Both the position numbers and the translations under genes were made by a program. 64,000 bases of DNA from Propionibacteriaceae bacterium UBA7704 (GTDB taxonomy: Bacteria; Actinomycetota; Actinomycetes; Propionibacteriales; Propionibacteriaceae), in contig DLGC01000021.1 in assembly GCA_002482525.1 (NCBI GenBank), positions 8,996 to 72,995 of the forward strand. The letters run 5' to 3'. Below are positions 37,289 through 46,462 of the stretch, one piece after another. The notes beneath the pieces are model-generated. The model did not search any database. It was not told the DNA's origin and worked only from the letters and a program-made list of their open reading frames with translations. Every line of letters begins with the position of its first letter. Position 1 is the first letter of the stretch.

Positions 37289-39064
37289 TCACACCAGCTT
37301 CGCCTCGGCCAGCAGCTCCTCCAGGTAGGTTCCTTCGATCTTTCGCAGCGCGATTCCTTCGATGAAGCGCGCCAGCAAAGGCAGCTTCACTTCGTCGAGC
37401 TTGGTCTGGCCGTTGAGGTAGTAGACCGCGTTGAGCAGGGTGCGCATGTCGAACGATGAGGCGAAGACTTCCGGCACTCCCCGATCAACTCCGGCCAGGG
37501 TGTAGACCGCTTCCATTGCGGTGCGCACCGAGTACTCGGTGGTGAAGACGGTGTCGCGTTCGGTTTCGGCGAAGTTGCCGATGAAAGCCAGATTCTTCGA
37601 GCCCGCAGGCACGACGTCGGGCCGATCACCGAGTGCTCGCGGCATGAAGTAGGAGGTGATGTAGGGCATGTGGCACGGAATCGTGTGGGCGGAGCTGCGA
37701 GCCAAGTCGGCGATCTGGTCGGTCGGTACGCCCAGGTGGTAGAGGAACTCCTCGCACAACTCGACGCCGGTGCACTCCTTGATGGTCTTCTTCACGTAGT
37801 CGCCGACGCGATCTGAGAACAGGCCGTAGACCCACAAGACGAGTTCCTTGCTGGTGTCTTGGGCGGCGAAGTGCGGCTGGCGACTCATGGTGAACCCGTA
37901 CAGCCACGACGAGTCCCGGAAGTTGCAGGGGCCACCGGTGATGATTGTGCCGCTGCGCGGATCGCGTCCGGTGAGTTCGGCGATGTAGGGGGCGATCTTG
38001 TCGTCGGTGAGAGTGATGGTCGCCGAGATGACCCAATTGGCTTCGGGAATGTTCTCGCAGAACTTCTCGGGCCGTCCGAAGGCTGGGTCCTGAACGGCGA
38101 GCTGCTTCCACAGGCTCCACGCGCCGCCGGCGTCGGTCACGATGGGAGCGGGATGATCGTCATCGCCGAAGGTCGTGCTTTCGGTGATGGAGCCGTTGGT
38201 GATGAAGACCCAGTCGTTTTCGCTGAGTTCGATGGTGCGCTGCTGGCCCTTGGTGGTCATGGTGAGGCTTCGCGCCAGCTTGGTGCCGTTGGCGGTGTCC
38301 ACCTGAATGCCGGTGACTTCGGTGTCGTATTGGAACCGAACCCCCTGGTCTTTGAGGTAGGCCGTCAGGGGCAGGATGAGCGATTCGTACTGGTTGTAGC
38401 GAGTGAACTTCAGGCTGCTGAGATCGGTGAGGGTCGCGATGTGATGGACGAAACGCAGCAGGTAGCGGCGCATCTCCATCGCACTGGCCCAGGGCTCAAA
38501 GGCGAACATGGTGGCCCAGTACAGCCAGAAGTTCGAGGCGAAGAACTCCTCGCCGAAGAACTCGTCGATCCGCTTGTCCTGCAGATCGGATTCCCTGGTG
38601 AGGGCCAGGTTCAGCATTTCTTGCACGGCCTGCGGGCTGAGCGTCAGTTCATGCATCTGCGGGATGGGCACGCCTTGGTTTTCGACCGCACGGCAGTTCG
38701 ACGAACTGGGATCGGCCTTATGCAGCCAATACATCTCTTCGAGCACGGTGGCGCCGGGGGTATCCAGCGACGGGATGGAGCGGAAGAGATCCCACAGGGT
38801 TTCGAAGTGCTCCTCCATCTCGCGTCCGCCGCGAACGATGAAGCCTTTGTGCTTGTCGAAGATGCCGTCCATGCTGCCGCCGGGCAGCCCGAGCTCTTCG
38901 AAGATGGTGATGCGCTCACCGGGCAGTTGAGCGTCGCGGATCAGGAAGGCAGCCGAGGCCAGCGCAGCGAGACCGGAGCCAACGAAGTAGGCCGACTTGT
39001 TGTCGATGCCTTCGGGCTTGCGTGGCCGTGCGAATGCCTCGAAATTGCCGCTGCTGTAGTACAT
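37289..39064 (-). CDS. ohyA: Oleate hydratase
   Basis: A 591-residue FAD-dependent enzyme that adds water to the cis-9 double bond of oleate to give 10-hydroxystearate, detoxifying free unsaturated fatty acids. It shows the dinucleotide-binding VGSGLAALASA, FEELGLPGGSMDG and RGGREMEEHFE typical of this family, and a long C-terminus matching oleate hydratases (about 560-650 residues). The ATG at 39064 with GGGAG upstream is the start. The gene converges with the two-component system. Confidence 0.92.
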   Translation of the reverse strand: MYYSSGNFEAFARPRKPEGIDNKSAYFVGSGLAALASAAFLIRDAQLPGERITIFEELGLPGGSMDGIFDKHKGFIVRGGREMEEHFETLWDLFRSIPSLDTPGATVLEEMYWLHKADPSSSNCRAVENQGVPIPQMHELTLSPQAVQEMLNLALTRESDLQDKRIDEFFGEEFFASNFWLYWATMFAFEPWASAMEMRRYLLRFVHHIATLTDLSSLKFTRYNQYESLILPLTAYLKDQGVRFQYDTEVTGIQVDTANGTKLARSLTMTTKGQQRTIELSENDWVFITNGSITESTTFGDDDHPAPIVTDAGGAWSLWKQLAVQDPAFGRPEKFCENIPEANWVISATITLTDDKIAPYIAELTGRDPRSGTIITGGPCNFRDSSWLYGFTMSRQPHFAAQDTSKELVLWVYGLFSDRVGDYVKKTIKECTGVELCEEFLYHLGVPTDQIADLARSSAHTIPCHMPYITSYFMPRALGDRPDVVPAGSKNLAFIGNFAETERDTVFTTEYSVRTAMEAVYTLAGVDRGVPEVFASSFDMRTLLNAVYYLNGQTKLDEVKLPLLARFIEGIALRKIEGTYLEELLAEAKLV

Positions 39065-39231
39065 GGGTGGGGCTCCCTTTTGCCGTATGGCAGCATCGTT
39101 GCCGCCTGGCGATTGATCGGTTGCTTCCAACCTAACGGGGAACACGGGTGCTCCGGGTGAGCGACAGCGGATTGCCCCGTGATCAACGAACCAGCAGCCC
39201 GGGAGCTGAGCCTGGCTGCCCCGTCGGCGGC

Positions 39232-40830
39232 TCAGTCGTCGACGGCATCAGCCTTCGCGTAGGCGGCGACGAGTTCCTTCTCCTGCACGAAGGAAGGCAG
39301 GAACACCGCAATCACGATGGTTCCGATGACGATGGCGATGGCACCCACCAGGTAGGCCGCCCACGCGCCGGCGACCATGCTGTGGGTGGCGGCGGCAACG
39401 ATCTGCTCGCGGTATTGCGGATATTTGTCGGCCACATGCATCGCGGAGGCGTAGGAAGCCAGCAGTGCCTGGGTGACGTCATTGCTGATACTGGCGGTCT
39501 CGCCTGCGGCGGCAATCTGGCGGCGGAAGGAAACTGCGAACCCACCGGCCAGAATCGCCCCCAGAATGGACTGCATGATCGAGCCGCCCAGATCGCGCTG
39601 GAGGTCAGAGGTGGCTGAAGCCATGCCGACTCTCCGCACGGGCGTGCTTTCGGTCAGCGCCCGCGAGGCCGGTGTCATGGCGAAGGCCGCGCCGGTTCCG
39701 ATAGTGAGGAAGCCGAAGCCCACCAACCAGTAGGGGGTCGTGGGGTTCCACAGCAAGGTGGTGAGGAATCCCACCAGGACGAACCCGTAGCCGACCAGCA
39801 TGGTAAATCGGGAGCCGCGGGCTTCCAGGAGTCGAGCCGACAGCGGTGCGCACACCAGCAGTCCGACCGCTGAGGGGGTGATCGCCAGGCCGGCCTCCAG
39901 CGTGGAGTAGCCCAGAATGTTCTGCATGTACTGCTGGCCGACGAACAGTGCGCCCATCAACGAGCCGAACACGATGGTGCCACCGGTGGCCGGCACCCAG
40001 AACAGCCGTCGGCGGGCAACGCGCAGGTCGTAGAGGGGATGGCCGATCCGCAGTTGGCGCCACCCGAAAGCAGCGACTAGCAGCACGCCAACGATCAGGA
40101 GGACGACCCCGATCTGCACCTGCCCGGGGGCGAAGACCATGCTGATACCCAGCACCAAGCTGGCCACGGCCACCGTGGACGTCACTCCGCTGAGATGGTC
40201 CACCGGTTCGATGGATTCCTGGACGTGAGCCGGAACGTAGAGCACCACCAACACCAAGGCGATCGCGGCAATAGGCACCGCGATGAGGAATGCCGATCCC
40301 CACCACCAGGTGGTGAGCAGGAGCCCGGCGACAATCGAGCCGGCCACCGAGGCCATCGCACTCACGCCGGACCACATCGCGATGGCGCGGGTACGTCCGG
40401 GACCGACATGCCACAGTGCAGTGATCAGCGACAGGGTGGTGGGAAAGGCCATTCCGGCCGCGATGCCGGTGAACAGCCGCGAGGCCACCAGCATCTCGAT
40501 GGATACCGAAAACGCTGACAGCAGGCTGGCCACGATCGTCAAGGCCAGTCCAACCATCAGCAGTTGCTTGCGTCCATAGCGGTCTGCGATGGCGCCGAAG
40601 TAGAGCACCGACATGGCCAGACCGAGCGAGCAGCCCACTGCGACGATGTTGAGGGCGGTCTGCGACGCACTGAAGGCATCGCCGATGTCGGGTAGCGCAA
40701 CATTCGCAGCTGCCAGGTTGATGTTGCATACCAGCGCTCCCAGGATGAGCGCACTCAGCACCAGACCGGCGCGTTCAGGGACATCAGGGCGGGCATCGGT
40801 GCCCTCGGTGGTCTCGGGGGTCTCTGTCAC
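39232..40830 (-). CDS. MFS transporter, 14-TM drug-exporter type
   Basis: A transporter of about 532 residues with some 14 membrane segments and the MFS loop motif GAIADRYGRKQLLM. The family typically exports drugs or toxic metabolites. The start is uncertain: the GTG at 40830 (TETPETTEG) or one at 40863; neither has a strong ribosome site. It lies upstream of oleate hydratase on the same strand with a 167-base gap, so export of hydroxylated or toxic fatty acids is conceivable. Confidence 0.85.
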   Translation of the reverse strand: MTETPETTEGTDARPDVPERAGLVLSALILGALVCNINLAAANVALPDIGDAFSASQTALNIVAVGCSLGLAMSVLYFGAIADRYGRKQLLMVGLALTIVASLLSAFSVSIEMLVASRLFTGIAAGMAFPTTLSLITALWHVGPGRTRAIAMWSGVSAMASVAGSIVAGLLLTTWWWGSAFLIAVPIAAIALVLVVLYVPAHVQESIEPVDHLSGVTSTVAVASLVLGISMVFAPGQVQIGVVLLIVGVLLVAAFGWRQLRIGHPLYDLRVARRRLFWVPATGGTIVFGSLMGALFVGQQYMQNILGYSTLEAGLAITPSAVGLLVCAPLSARLLEARGSRFTMLVGYGFVLVGFLTTLLWNPTTPYWLVGFGFLTIGTGAAFAMTPASRALTESTPVRRVGMASATSDLQRDLGGSIMQSILGAILAGGFAVSFRRQIAAAGETASISNDVTQALLASYASAMHVADKYPQYREQIVAAATHSMVAGAWAAYLVGAIAIVIGTIVIAVFLPSFVQEKELVAAYAKADAVDD

Positions 40831-40953
40831 GTCATCACAGTATCGAGAGCCGCGGTTTCCCACCGGGATGCGGAGCAGAAAGCCGCGTCATCGCTGAGCG
40901 CAGCGTTTTGCCCGCACGATGCACCGGAGGATAACTTGGCGCAGACGGCATCG

Positions 40954-41027
40954 GGGGCGGTAGCTCAGCCGGTCAGAGCAGAGGACTCATAATCCTTGGG
41001 TCGTGGGTTCGAGCCCCACCCGCCCCA
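40954..41027 (+). tRNA. tRNA with CAT anticodon (elongator Met or lysidine-type Ile2)
   Basis: The acceptor stem GGGGCGG pairs with CCGCCCC; the D-arm GCTC/GAGC, anticodon loop CTCATAA on stem GAGGA/TCCTT, and T-arm GTGGG-TTCGAGC-CCCAC are complete. The elongator-type structure excludes initiator Met, but sequence alone does not decide between Met and Ile2. The region directly downstream holds integrase remains, so the gene's 3' end is the likely attachment site of the island. Confidence 0.93.
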
Positions 41028-41344
41028 CTGAGCAGGTTACCGCTCATTCACTAGGCATCTTTTCCGCTCGGGTGAGCGGACCGAAACAGGACAGATGGGT
41101 GCACCAACCCTCTGTTGAACTACAGAGCCACGTCGCGCAATAACGATCAGAGACTCTGATGGTGCGCGAACGCCATAAGATCGCGTCAACCCGCAGGCTC
41201 GCGCCCGGCCATATCCGCACCGTCCTTAGGGGCCCAAGCAGGATCTCCGGCCCGTCACCCCGGCCAGCTCGCAGGCCAAGATCGTCGCCAGTGGATTGCC
41301 CCGTGGGAAACGCAATCTGAGCGAGGCCAGCGAGCGATCTACGC

Positions 41345-42159
41345 AGGGATCCCACGACGAGCGGCACGGTAGCCTCCAAGACGCTGGACTTCGAGACCCA
41401 CCCGGAGAAGTGGAGCGCGAAGCGCCGCACCCAAAAGGGCCACCCGCAGCAGGCATCCACGCGGGCGAGTTGTGTGGGGACCCTGAAGCACCAACTGGGG
41501 CCGACGTTCGGCCGCATGCGACTCCGAGGCATCAACGAACACGCGACGCACCGTAGCCCCAAGGCGCGCTGGAGGGCCTCGGCGGCAACCCACTGAGTGA
41601 CTGGAAGTCGTACGGGCCACGGAGAGCGATCATGAACAGCGTTGCCGATGAGGACCGACCCGGGGCTAGTCGGAACCTACCCTCGGGTCGGGCAACAGTC
41701 GAAGCGGTGCCGGTTCCCCCATCGAGGAGTTCAACGCGGCCGGCGAGCTTCACCATGCCAACTACCGCTCGACCGTGGTGGTCTAGGTGCGTTGGGGCTC
41801 GGCAAGGCGAATTGCTGGGTCTGGGCTGAGCCAACCAAGTCGGCGGCCGGCATCCGAGATGTCGCGGTTCCGCCACATCTGATCCCGTCCATCCTGCAAC
41901 TCCTAGACACCTTCACTGCGCTCGACAAGGCCTTGATGCGGTTCCCGTGCGATAGTGGACGCCCGCAGAGGCCCTCCACTATCGCCAGCTACTTCAAGAA
42001 ACCCGCAACAGTCGAGGCCGCTACGACCTCCGCCACACCGGCGCAGTGACGGCTGCTCAGCAGGGCGCCACGCTTGCCGCCTTGCAGGTACCACTGAGCC
42101 GTTCAGAGGCGAACGCCGCCCGGCTCTGCCAGCACATGGCGACGGGAAAAACCCGCTGA
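41345..42159 (+). pseudogene. Decayed tyrosine-family integrase
   Basis: Pieces of an actinobacterial phage-type integrase occur in order but in different frames. An N-terminal core-binding piece reads QASTRASCVGTLKHQLGPTF (about 41450-41510), ending at an in-frame stop near 41594. A second piece includes IMNSVADED near 41629. The catalytic domain follows as AAGIRDVAVPPHLIPSILQL (about 41840-41900), then after a frameshift YDLRHTGAVTAAQQGATLAA (42022-42081). Canonical members have HDLRHTG and a later LGHS...RYQH; here His is Tyr, GHS is SRS, and the catalytic Tyr is Cys (TGC at 42127). The enzyme is dead. Confidence 0.72.
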
Positions 42160-42275
42160 CCACCGAGCGCAGGTCTATGAAAATTATGGCGGACGCAGTA
42201 CTGACACCCAATTTTCGCCGCATCTCGGCTAACCTTCTGTAGCATTCGATCAACACGACTGAGAGCGGGTTTCCA

Positions 42276-43490
42276 TTGTCTAACCGTCGCAAGAAGGTGC
42301 ACGGAAGCACGCACCAAAGCCCAGCAATCGCGCCGACGCGAAGCACTCTGCCCGTAAACCCTTCACTCGATTCGACCGCAGAGCCCCCGGTCGCCATTGA
42401 TGACGGAATAAAGGTGTTCTTGAGCTACGCTCGCGCCGACGACGCCGTCTTCGACATGATTCGACCGTTCAAAGAACTCCTTTCCCATTTCGTCTACGCC
42501 AAGGCCGGCCGGAGAGTGAGCGCGTTCATCGACCAGGATAATATTGAGTGGGGGGATATCTGGAGCGAGCGCCTAACCAATGAGATCTTGGGGGCGACTA
42601 TATTTATTCCGCTCCTCAGCGCAGCGTACCTCGACAGCCCGAATTGCCGAGCGGAGTTTAATCGGTTCTACTCGAACGCGCAGACACTCGGCGTCACCGA
42701 GCTCCTCCTTCCCGTGCTGGTGCTGAAAGCCCCCGGCGTCTTCCACGACGCGTCACCCGATGAGATCGTAAGCGTTTCATCCCAGCGCCAGTGGGAGGAC
42801 ATCGAGGACGCGGTGCTTTCAGACCGAGGGTCGGCCGAGTGGAAGCGCACGATGGCCCGGTTGGCGGACCGTTTCGTACGGTCCTATCAAGCCGCGGAGG
42901 GTCGACTCGCCTTGCTCTCCCCGGACCAGCTTGGCGGCACATCGAACGATGCCAAAACGGCGGTCAAGGATGCAGAGGAGGACGAGTCGCCGGGGTTGTT
43001 CGAGATCATGGCGACCATAGACGCTCAAATGGCCACAATGACGTCGGCTGCGGAGTCGATGGCGCCTGCTATACAAGCGCTCGGCAATGCTGCGGAGGGT
43101 GCCGGGCCTTTGCCTCCAAGTCCTTCACCGAAAGAGATTCAGATGTGGTCCATCCGCGCGGCCCACGGGTTCGAATCACCAGCCCGTGAAATCGAGAGCG
43201 TGGGTCACCAAATGTTCACTGCGACAACGGAGCTCGACTCTGCAATGCAGAGGCTTCGTTATCTTGCCGGGTCAGCCCCAGATTCAATGGGCCTATCGAA
43301 GGCGTACGCTGATTTGGTTGCGCCGCTATCAGGCCTCTCAGAGGTACGTGACCAGCTGATGGATCTCTTGGAGACTATGAGGCCAGCAGAGTTGCTCTCC
43401 GTTCCCCTCCGCAAGTCGCTCGTACCTGCTCGACGAGGGCTGACGCGAGTCACAGACAGCATTCAGCTAATACAGGCCTGGGCAACCTGA
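42276..43490 (+). CDS. TIR-domain protein, putative NADase effector
   Basis: A 404-residue protein starting at a TTG (with GAGAGCGGG upstream). Residues about 45-200 form a TIR domain: IKVFLSYARADD at the first strand, IDQDNIEWGDIWSERLTNEI for the following helix, IFIPLLSAAYLDSPNCRAEF with the conserved Glu127 that is catalytic in TIR NADases. The C-terminal 200 residues are helical and not recognised; they may sense a trigger. Bacterial TIR proteins commonly act in anti-phage defence by depleting NAD. It stands alone in the island; no signal-producing cyclase partner (CD-NTase, Thoeris ThsA) is adjacent. Confidence 0.78.
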   Translation: MSNRRKKVHGSTHQSPAIAPTRSTLPVNPSLDSTAEPPVAIDDGIKVFLSYARADDAVFDMIRPFKELLSHFVYAKAGRRVSAFIDQDNIEWGDIWSERLTNEILGATIFIPLLSAAYLDSPNCRAEFNRFYSNAQTLGVTELLLPVLVLKAPGVFHDASPDEIVSVSSQRQWEDIEDAVLSDRGSAEWKRTMARLADRFVRSYQAAEGRLALLSPDQLGGTSNDAKTAVKDAEEDESPGLFEIMATIDAQMATMTSAAESMAPAIQALGNAAEGAGPLPPSPSPKEIQMWSIRAAHGFESPAREIESVGHQMFTATTELDSAMQRLRYLAGSAPDSMGLSKAYADLVAPLSGLSEVRDQLMDLLETMRPAELLSVPLRKSLVPARRGLTRVTDSIQLIQAWAT

Positions 43491-44411
43491 GCGGGGATCG
43501 CGTCGATAGCCCTTGACTGCGGGCACGTTTCGAAGCAGGTTGTCGAGGTCATGCAATCGGAACCGGATCATTCCGCGACCACCGTCGGGCAGTTCAAAAT
43601 GGGCACCGTTACGTCGAAACATGAATACTCGCCCAAGATCGTTCGCGTTCTTCACACATATCCGGCGGCTTCTTCCCGGCAGGAGGGCTTCTGGCTGCCC
43701 AGATGTGACCAACGCACGTTTCGGAGCCTGCGCTCCACGCGAGCGAAAGACAGTGCGAGGCCTGTAGCCCGATTGAAGCAGGTCCGTTTGCATCCGACCC
43801 CCTCACTTCCAAGTACCGAGATCCGACCCTGCCTTTCGAAGACTGCCTGCAAGGTAACGCTGGCGCGACTGAACTCGAGGCGCACACAGGCCAAGGCTCT
43901 CATCAACCGCATACGCGAACGCCATCTGCCCTCGGCGGTGTGCGATCGGCCCGCACACCAGCGGATTGCTGCCACAGCGGGCTTTCGGCGAGACGAACCG
44001 ACGCCAGGCTGACCGCGAGAAGTTCCGTCGCTTCCCAGAGAGGCGCTCGAACTCACGGCGCAACCGGGTTCCTGGGCGAACCTCGCAGACGAGGGGTGCT
44101 GGACGCCGAACCACCCCATGAGGTGCCCACTACGTAGAAAGCCACCCAAAGCTCCATCTCGGCGCGTGAAGGGCCGTTGCCCGTACTGGTTGAAGGTCGG
44201 CGCGACCCGTGCAGTACGGGTTACGAGCCCGTTGACGACTCATGTGGCCAACGCGCGGCCCACAGGGGTTGACGCAAGCGTTCAGACCCACTTGCGACAG
44301 GAATGTGTTCCGTCTGCGCAAGAATGGCTCCATAAACCCACCACTCCGGGGGTGACTCGCCGTAGGCTGCGATGCAAGAACGTATTCCTGCTAGGCGAGA
44401 GGCTCGAGGAC
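43491..44411. other. Non-coding stretch within the island
   Basis: About 920 bases between the TIR gene and the NA37-like gene. Several frames stay open by GC bias but none gives a protein I recognise, and opposite frames overlap heavily. It may contain eroded island genes and the promoter of the following pair. The one clear feature is the inverted repeat at 44180-44220. Confidence 0.45.
44180..44220. repeat. Inverted repeat upstream of the NA37/RelA-SpoT pair
   Basis: CCCGTACTG at 44180-44188 and CAGTACGGG at 44212-44220 are perfect inverted copies separated by 23 bases. They lie about 190 bases before the NA37-like start. An operator for a dimeric autoregulator is possible. Confidence 0.5.
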
Positions 44412-45473
44412 GTGAGTGATTTCGGCACTTTGACAGTGAAACAAGTAATCATGCACCGCATCCCGCGCGGTGGCCGACGCTCGGACGAGCCCGAGACCAT
44501 CGAATTTAGCGAGGCGCCAATCGAACTTTCGGACCTAGACAGGGGTTTCATTGAACTGAGACTGAAGAGCACCCTGGCAGGTCGAGCCAGACCCGTCGTA
44601 GAGGATCCTTCACTAAGTAGCCCCACACCGACCACTGTGAAGGGGCTGCTCTCGGGGGCTGGCAGCTTGGTGCCCGATTCCATCGCTCTGACCAGATCCC
44701 TGCACGAGCTTCAGAAGTGGGTGAGCCCAGTGGGCTTGGTGATGGTCATCACAGGAGAACTCGACGGCGAGCCGTGCTTGGTCATCACCAAGATGGAGCA
44801 CGAAGAAGGTATGCGAGTCCAACGAACCTCGACCGCCGAGGGCAAGCTGACATACAAGGCTGAGTACCTTCGCGATCTTATCCTTGGTGAGGGAACCCAG
44901 GTGTTCAAGATTGGCATTTTCAAAGAGAGCGATGCCGACGAAGATGCGCCGTTGCGCGGACTTGTTGTTGACGCTCAGCAATCTGGCTCTGGAGTGGCCG
45001 CCTATTTCGTAGAATTCCTAGGATGCCAGTTCGTCAAACGATCCGACGTACTTACGGAGACCTTCTTCAAGGAAGGCCAGCGCTTCATAGCTCGCACCGC
45101 CAAGGATGATCCCGAGAAGCATGCCGACTATCAGATCGCACTCCTTTCTGAAATGCAGAGCTCGAGCAAGATCCTGTCAGCAGAGGCATTCGCACAGCGA
45201 CACCTCCGCCAAGAAGATCAAGACGCATTCATCACCCAGCTCGCTGGCTGCGGCCTTCCCATCAAATCCTTCCGCAAAGACGTGACTTTGGTCGCCAGCA
45301 GCATCAAGCGATTCAAGCTTCAGACTCAGCGCGGGGCTACGGTCCTCGCACCGCCCGAGATGTACTCCGACGGTTCACTCACCGTGGAGTCCAGCGACGA
45401 GCATCTGAGCACCCTGACGATCAAGGACCACATCACCCACATGTCAGGAGCAAGCGGACCCAAGGCTCTGTGA
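44412..45473 (+). CDS. NA37 (NdpA/YejK-like) nucleoid-associated protein
   Basis: A 353-residue protein resembling the 37-kDa nucleoid-associated family. Supporting stretches are TLTVKQVIMHRIPRGG near the start, SEAPIELSDLDRGFIELRLK, VAAYFVEFLGCQFVKRSDVL and TETFFKEGQRFIA. Family members bind nucleic acid, and in mobile elements they often accompany toxins or defence enzymes. I use the GTG at 44412; the frame is open to 44118 but that part has no family resemblance. Its stop overlaps the next gene's start, so the two products are made together. Assignment is by pattern, not by search. Confidence 0.62.
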   Translation: MSDFGTLTVKQVIMHRIPRGGRRSDEPETIEFSEAPIELSDLDRGFIELRLKSTLAGRARPVVEDPSLSSPTPTTVKGLLSGAGSLVPDSIALTRSLHELQKWVSPVGLVMVITGELDGEPCLVITKMEHEEGMRVQRTSTAEGKLTYKAEYLRDLILGEGTQVFKIGIFKESDADEDAPLRGLVVDAQQSGSGVAAYFVEFLGCQFVKRSDVLTETFFKEGQRFIARTAKDDPEKHADYQIALLSEMQSSSKILSAEAFAQRHLRQEDQDAFITQLAGCGLPIKSFRKDVTLVASSIKRFKLQTQRGATVLAPPEMYSDGSLTVESSDEHLSTLTIKDHITHMSGASGPKAL

Positions 45474-46462
45474 TGCCCAACGACCTCGCCCGCAAACGCT
45501 ACATCGCCGAACACGGCCACTTCGTGGCAGCAGGGCGCAAGATGGAAGTGCTCCTGCGGCGCCTACTGAGCCGGTCTGGCGTTCGAGCCGACATCGAAGT
45601 CCGGGCGAAGACAGTATCCAGCTTCGTGAAGAAGATCCACCTGAAGAACTACTCGGACCCCTGGGGGCAGATCACCGACAAAGTGGGCGGCCGCATCATC
45701 GTGAAGACGCTTGACGAGCTGGGACTTGTCAGGGGGCTGATCGAGTCAGAGCCGGACGGCATCCGTGTCTTGACCATAGAGGATACGCATGACGCCAGCG
45801 AGGCGGACAAGCTGTCCTACTCCGGTATCCACTGCCAAGTCGTCGTGCCCGGCGCTGTCACGAGTCAGAGCGAGCCGATTGAGTGCGAGGTCCAGCTGAG
45901 GACCAAGGCGCAAGACCTATGGTCAGTGCCTTCCCATGAGCTCATATATAAGGGGGTTGTCGAGCCTTCGAAGTCGACCCGACGACGCGTTCTTCGCCTG
46001 TCAGTGCTAACTGAGATGTTTGACGAGGAGGTGCGGCTGGCCATGGCAGAGATTGCGGCGGATCCCCGATATGAATCTGCCCTACTCCTGAGAGCGGCGG
46101 AATCCATATATCTCAACTTCGTGGCAGAGCCAGGAGAGGAGGAACTCTCGTTCGAGGTGCTGGGCATCATCAGCGATGCTCTCCCGCAGGACCGGCGAGC
46201 CTACCCCGACCAACTCCGCTCGTTCACTGAGGTCAACCGAGCGAAAATCGAGACCGTGCTGAGCACCTACGGAGTTTACTCGCCGTTCGCCGAACAATAC
46301 GCGTACTGGCTGTTCAGTCAACCGGAGTCCCTCGTGGCGTTTGAGAGAATCGACGCGGCTCCGCTCGCTCTTGCCACCGCTGTGGCCGGAACCGAGATCG
46401 CGAGTGCCGTCCACCACCTCTACAGTGCTTGGGGCGCAGTCGTACCTGACCTATCGAACTAA
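45473..46462 (+). CDS. RelA/SpoT-type alarmone synthetase-like protein
   Basis: A 329-residue protein whose N-terminal part (about 25-165) fits the RelA/SpoT nucleotidyltransferase fold: RAKTVSSFVKK (R44, K46, K53), ITDKVGGRII (D69, R74), SYSGIH (Y116, H120) and ECEVQLRTKAQDLWSVPSH (E139, Q141, R143, W150, H155). All residues expected for pyrophosphate transfer are present, so it may be active. There is no HD hydrolase domain. The C-terminal 160 residues are helical and unrecognised. Small relatives serve as toxins that pyrophosphorylate nucleotides or tRNA. Start shares one base with the NA37 stop (TGATG); GTG at 45470 is an alternative. Confidence 0.7.
   Translation: MPNDLARKRYIAEHGHFVAAGRKMEVLLRRLLSRSGVRADIEVRAKTVSSFVKKIHLKNYSDPWGQITDKVGGRIIVKTLDELGLVRGLIESEPDGIRVLTIEDTHDASEADKLSYSGIHCQVVVPGAVTSQSEPIECEVQLRTKAQDLWSVPSHELIYKGVVEPSKSTRRRVLRLSVLTEMFDEEVRLAMAEIAADPRYESALLLRAAESIYLNFVAEPGEEELSFEVLGIISDALPQDRRAYPDQLRSFTEVNRAKIETVLSTYGVYSPFAEQYAYWLFSQPESLVAFERIDAAPLALATAVAGTEIASAVHHLYSAWGAVVPDLSN

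Noticed and set aside
39605..40729. 374-codon open frame on the same strand as the MFS exporter
   Set aside because: It is an alternative frame of the transporter gene with a composition typical of frame-shifted GC-rich coding sequence.
43160..43190. tRNA-like T-arm (GGGTTCGAATC) inside the TIR gene
   Set aside because: Only the T-loop resembles a tRNA; no acceptor or anticodon arms can be formed, and it is in a coding frame, so it is not an attachment-site copy.
43551..44012. Possible gene of 153 codons in the island gap
   Set aside because: No recognisable protein pattern, overlapping open frames on both strands, and no good start site.
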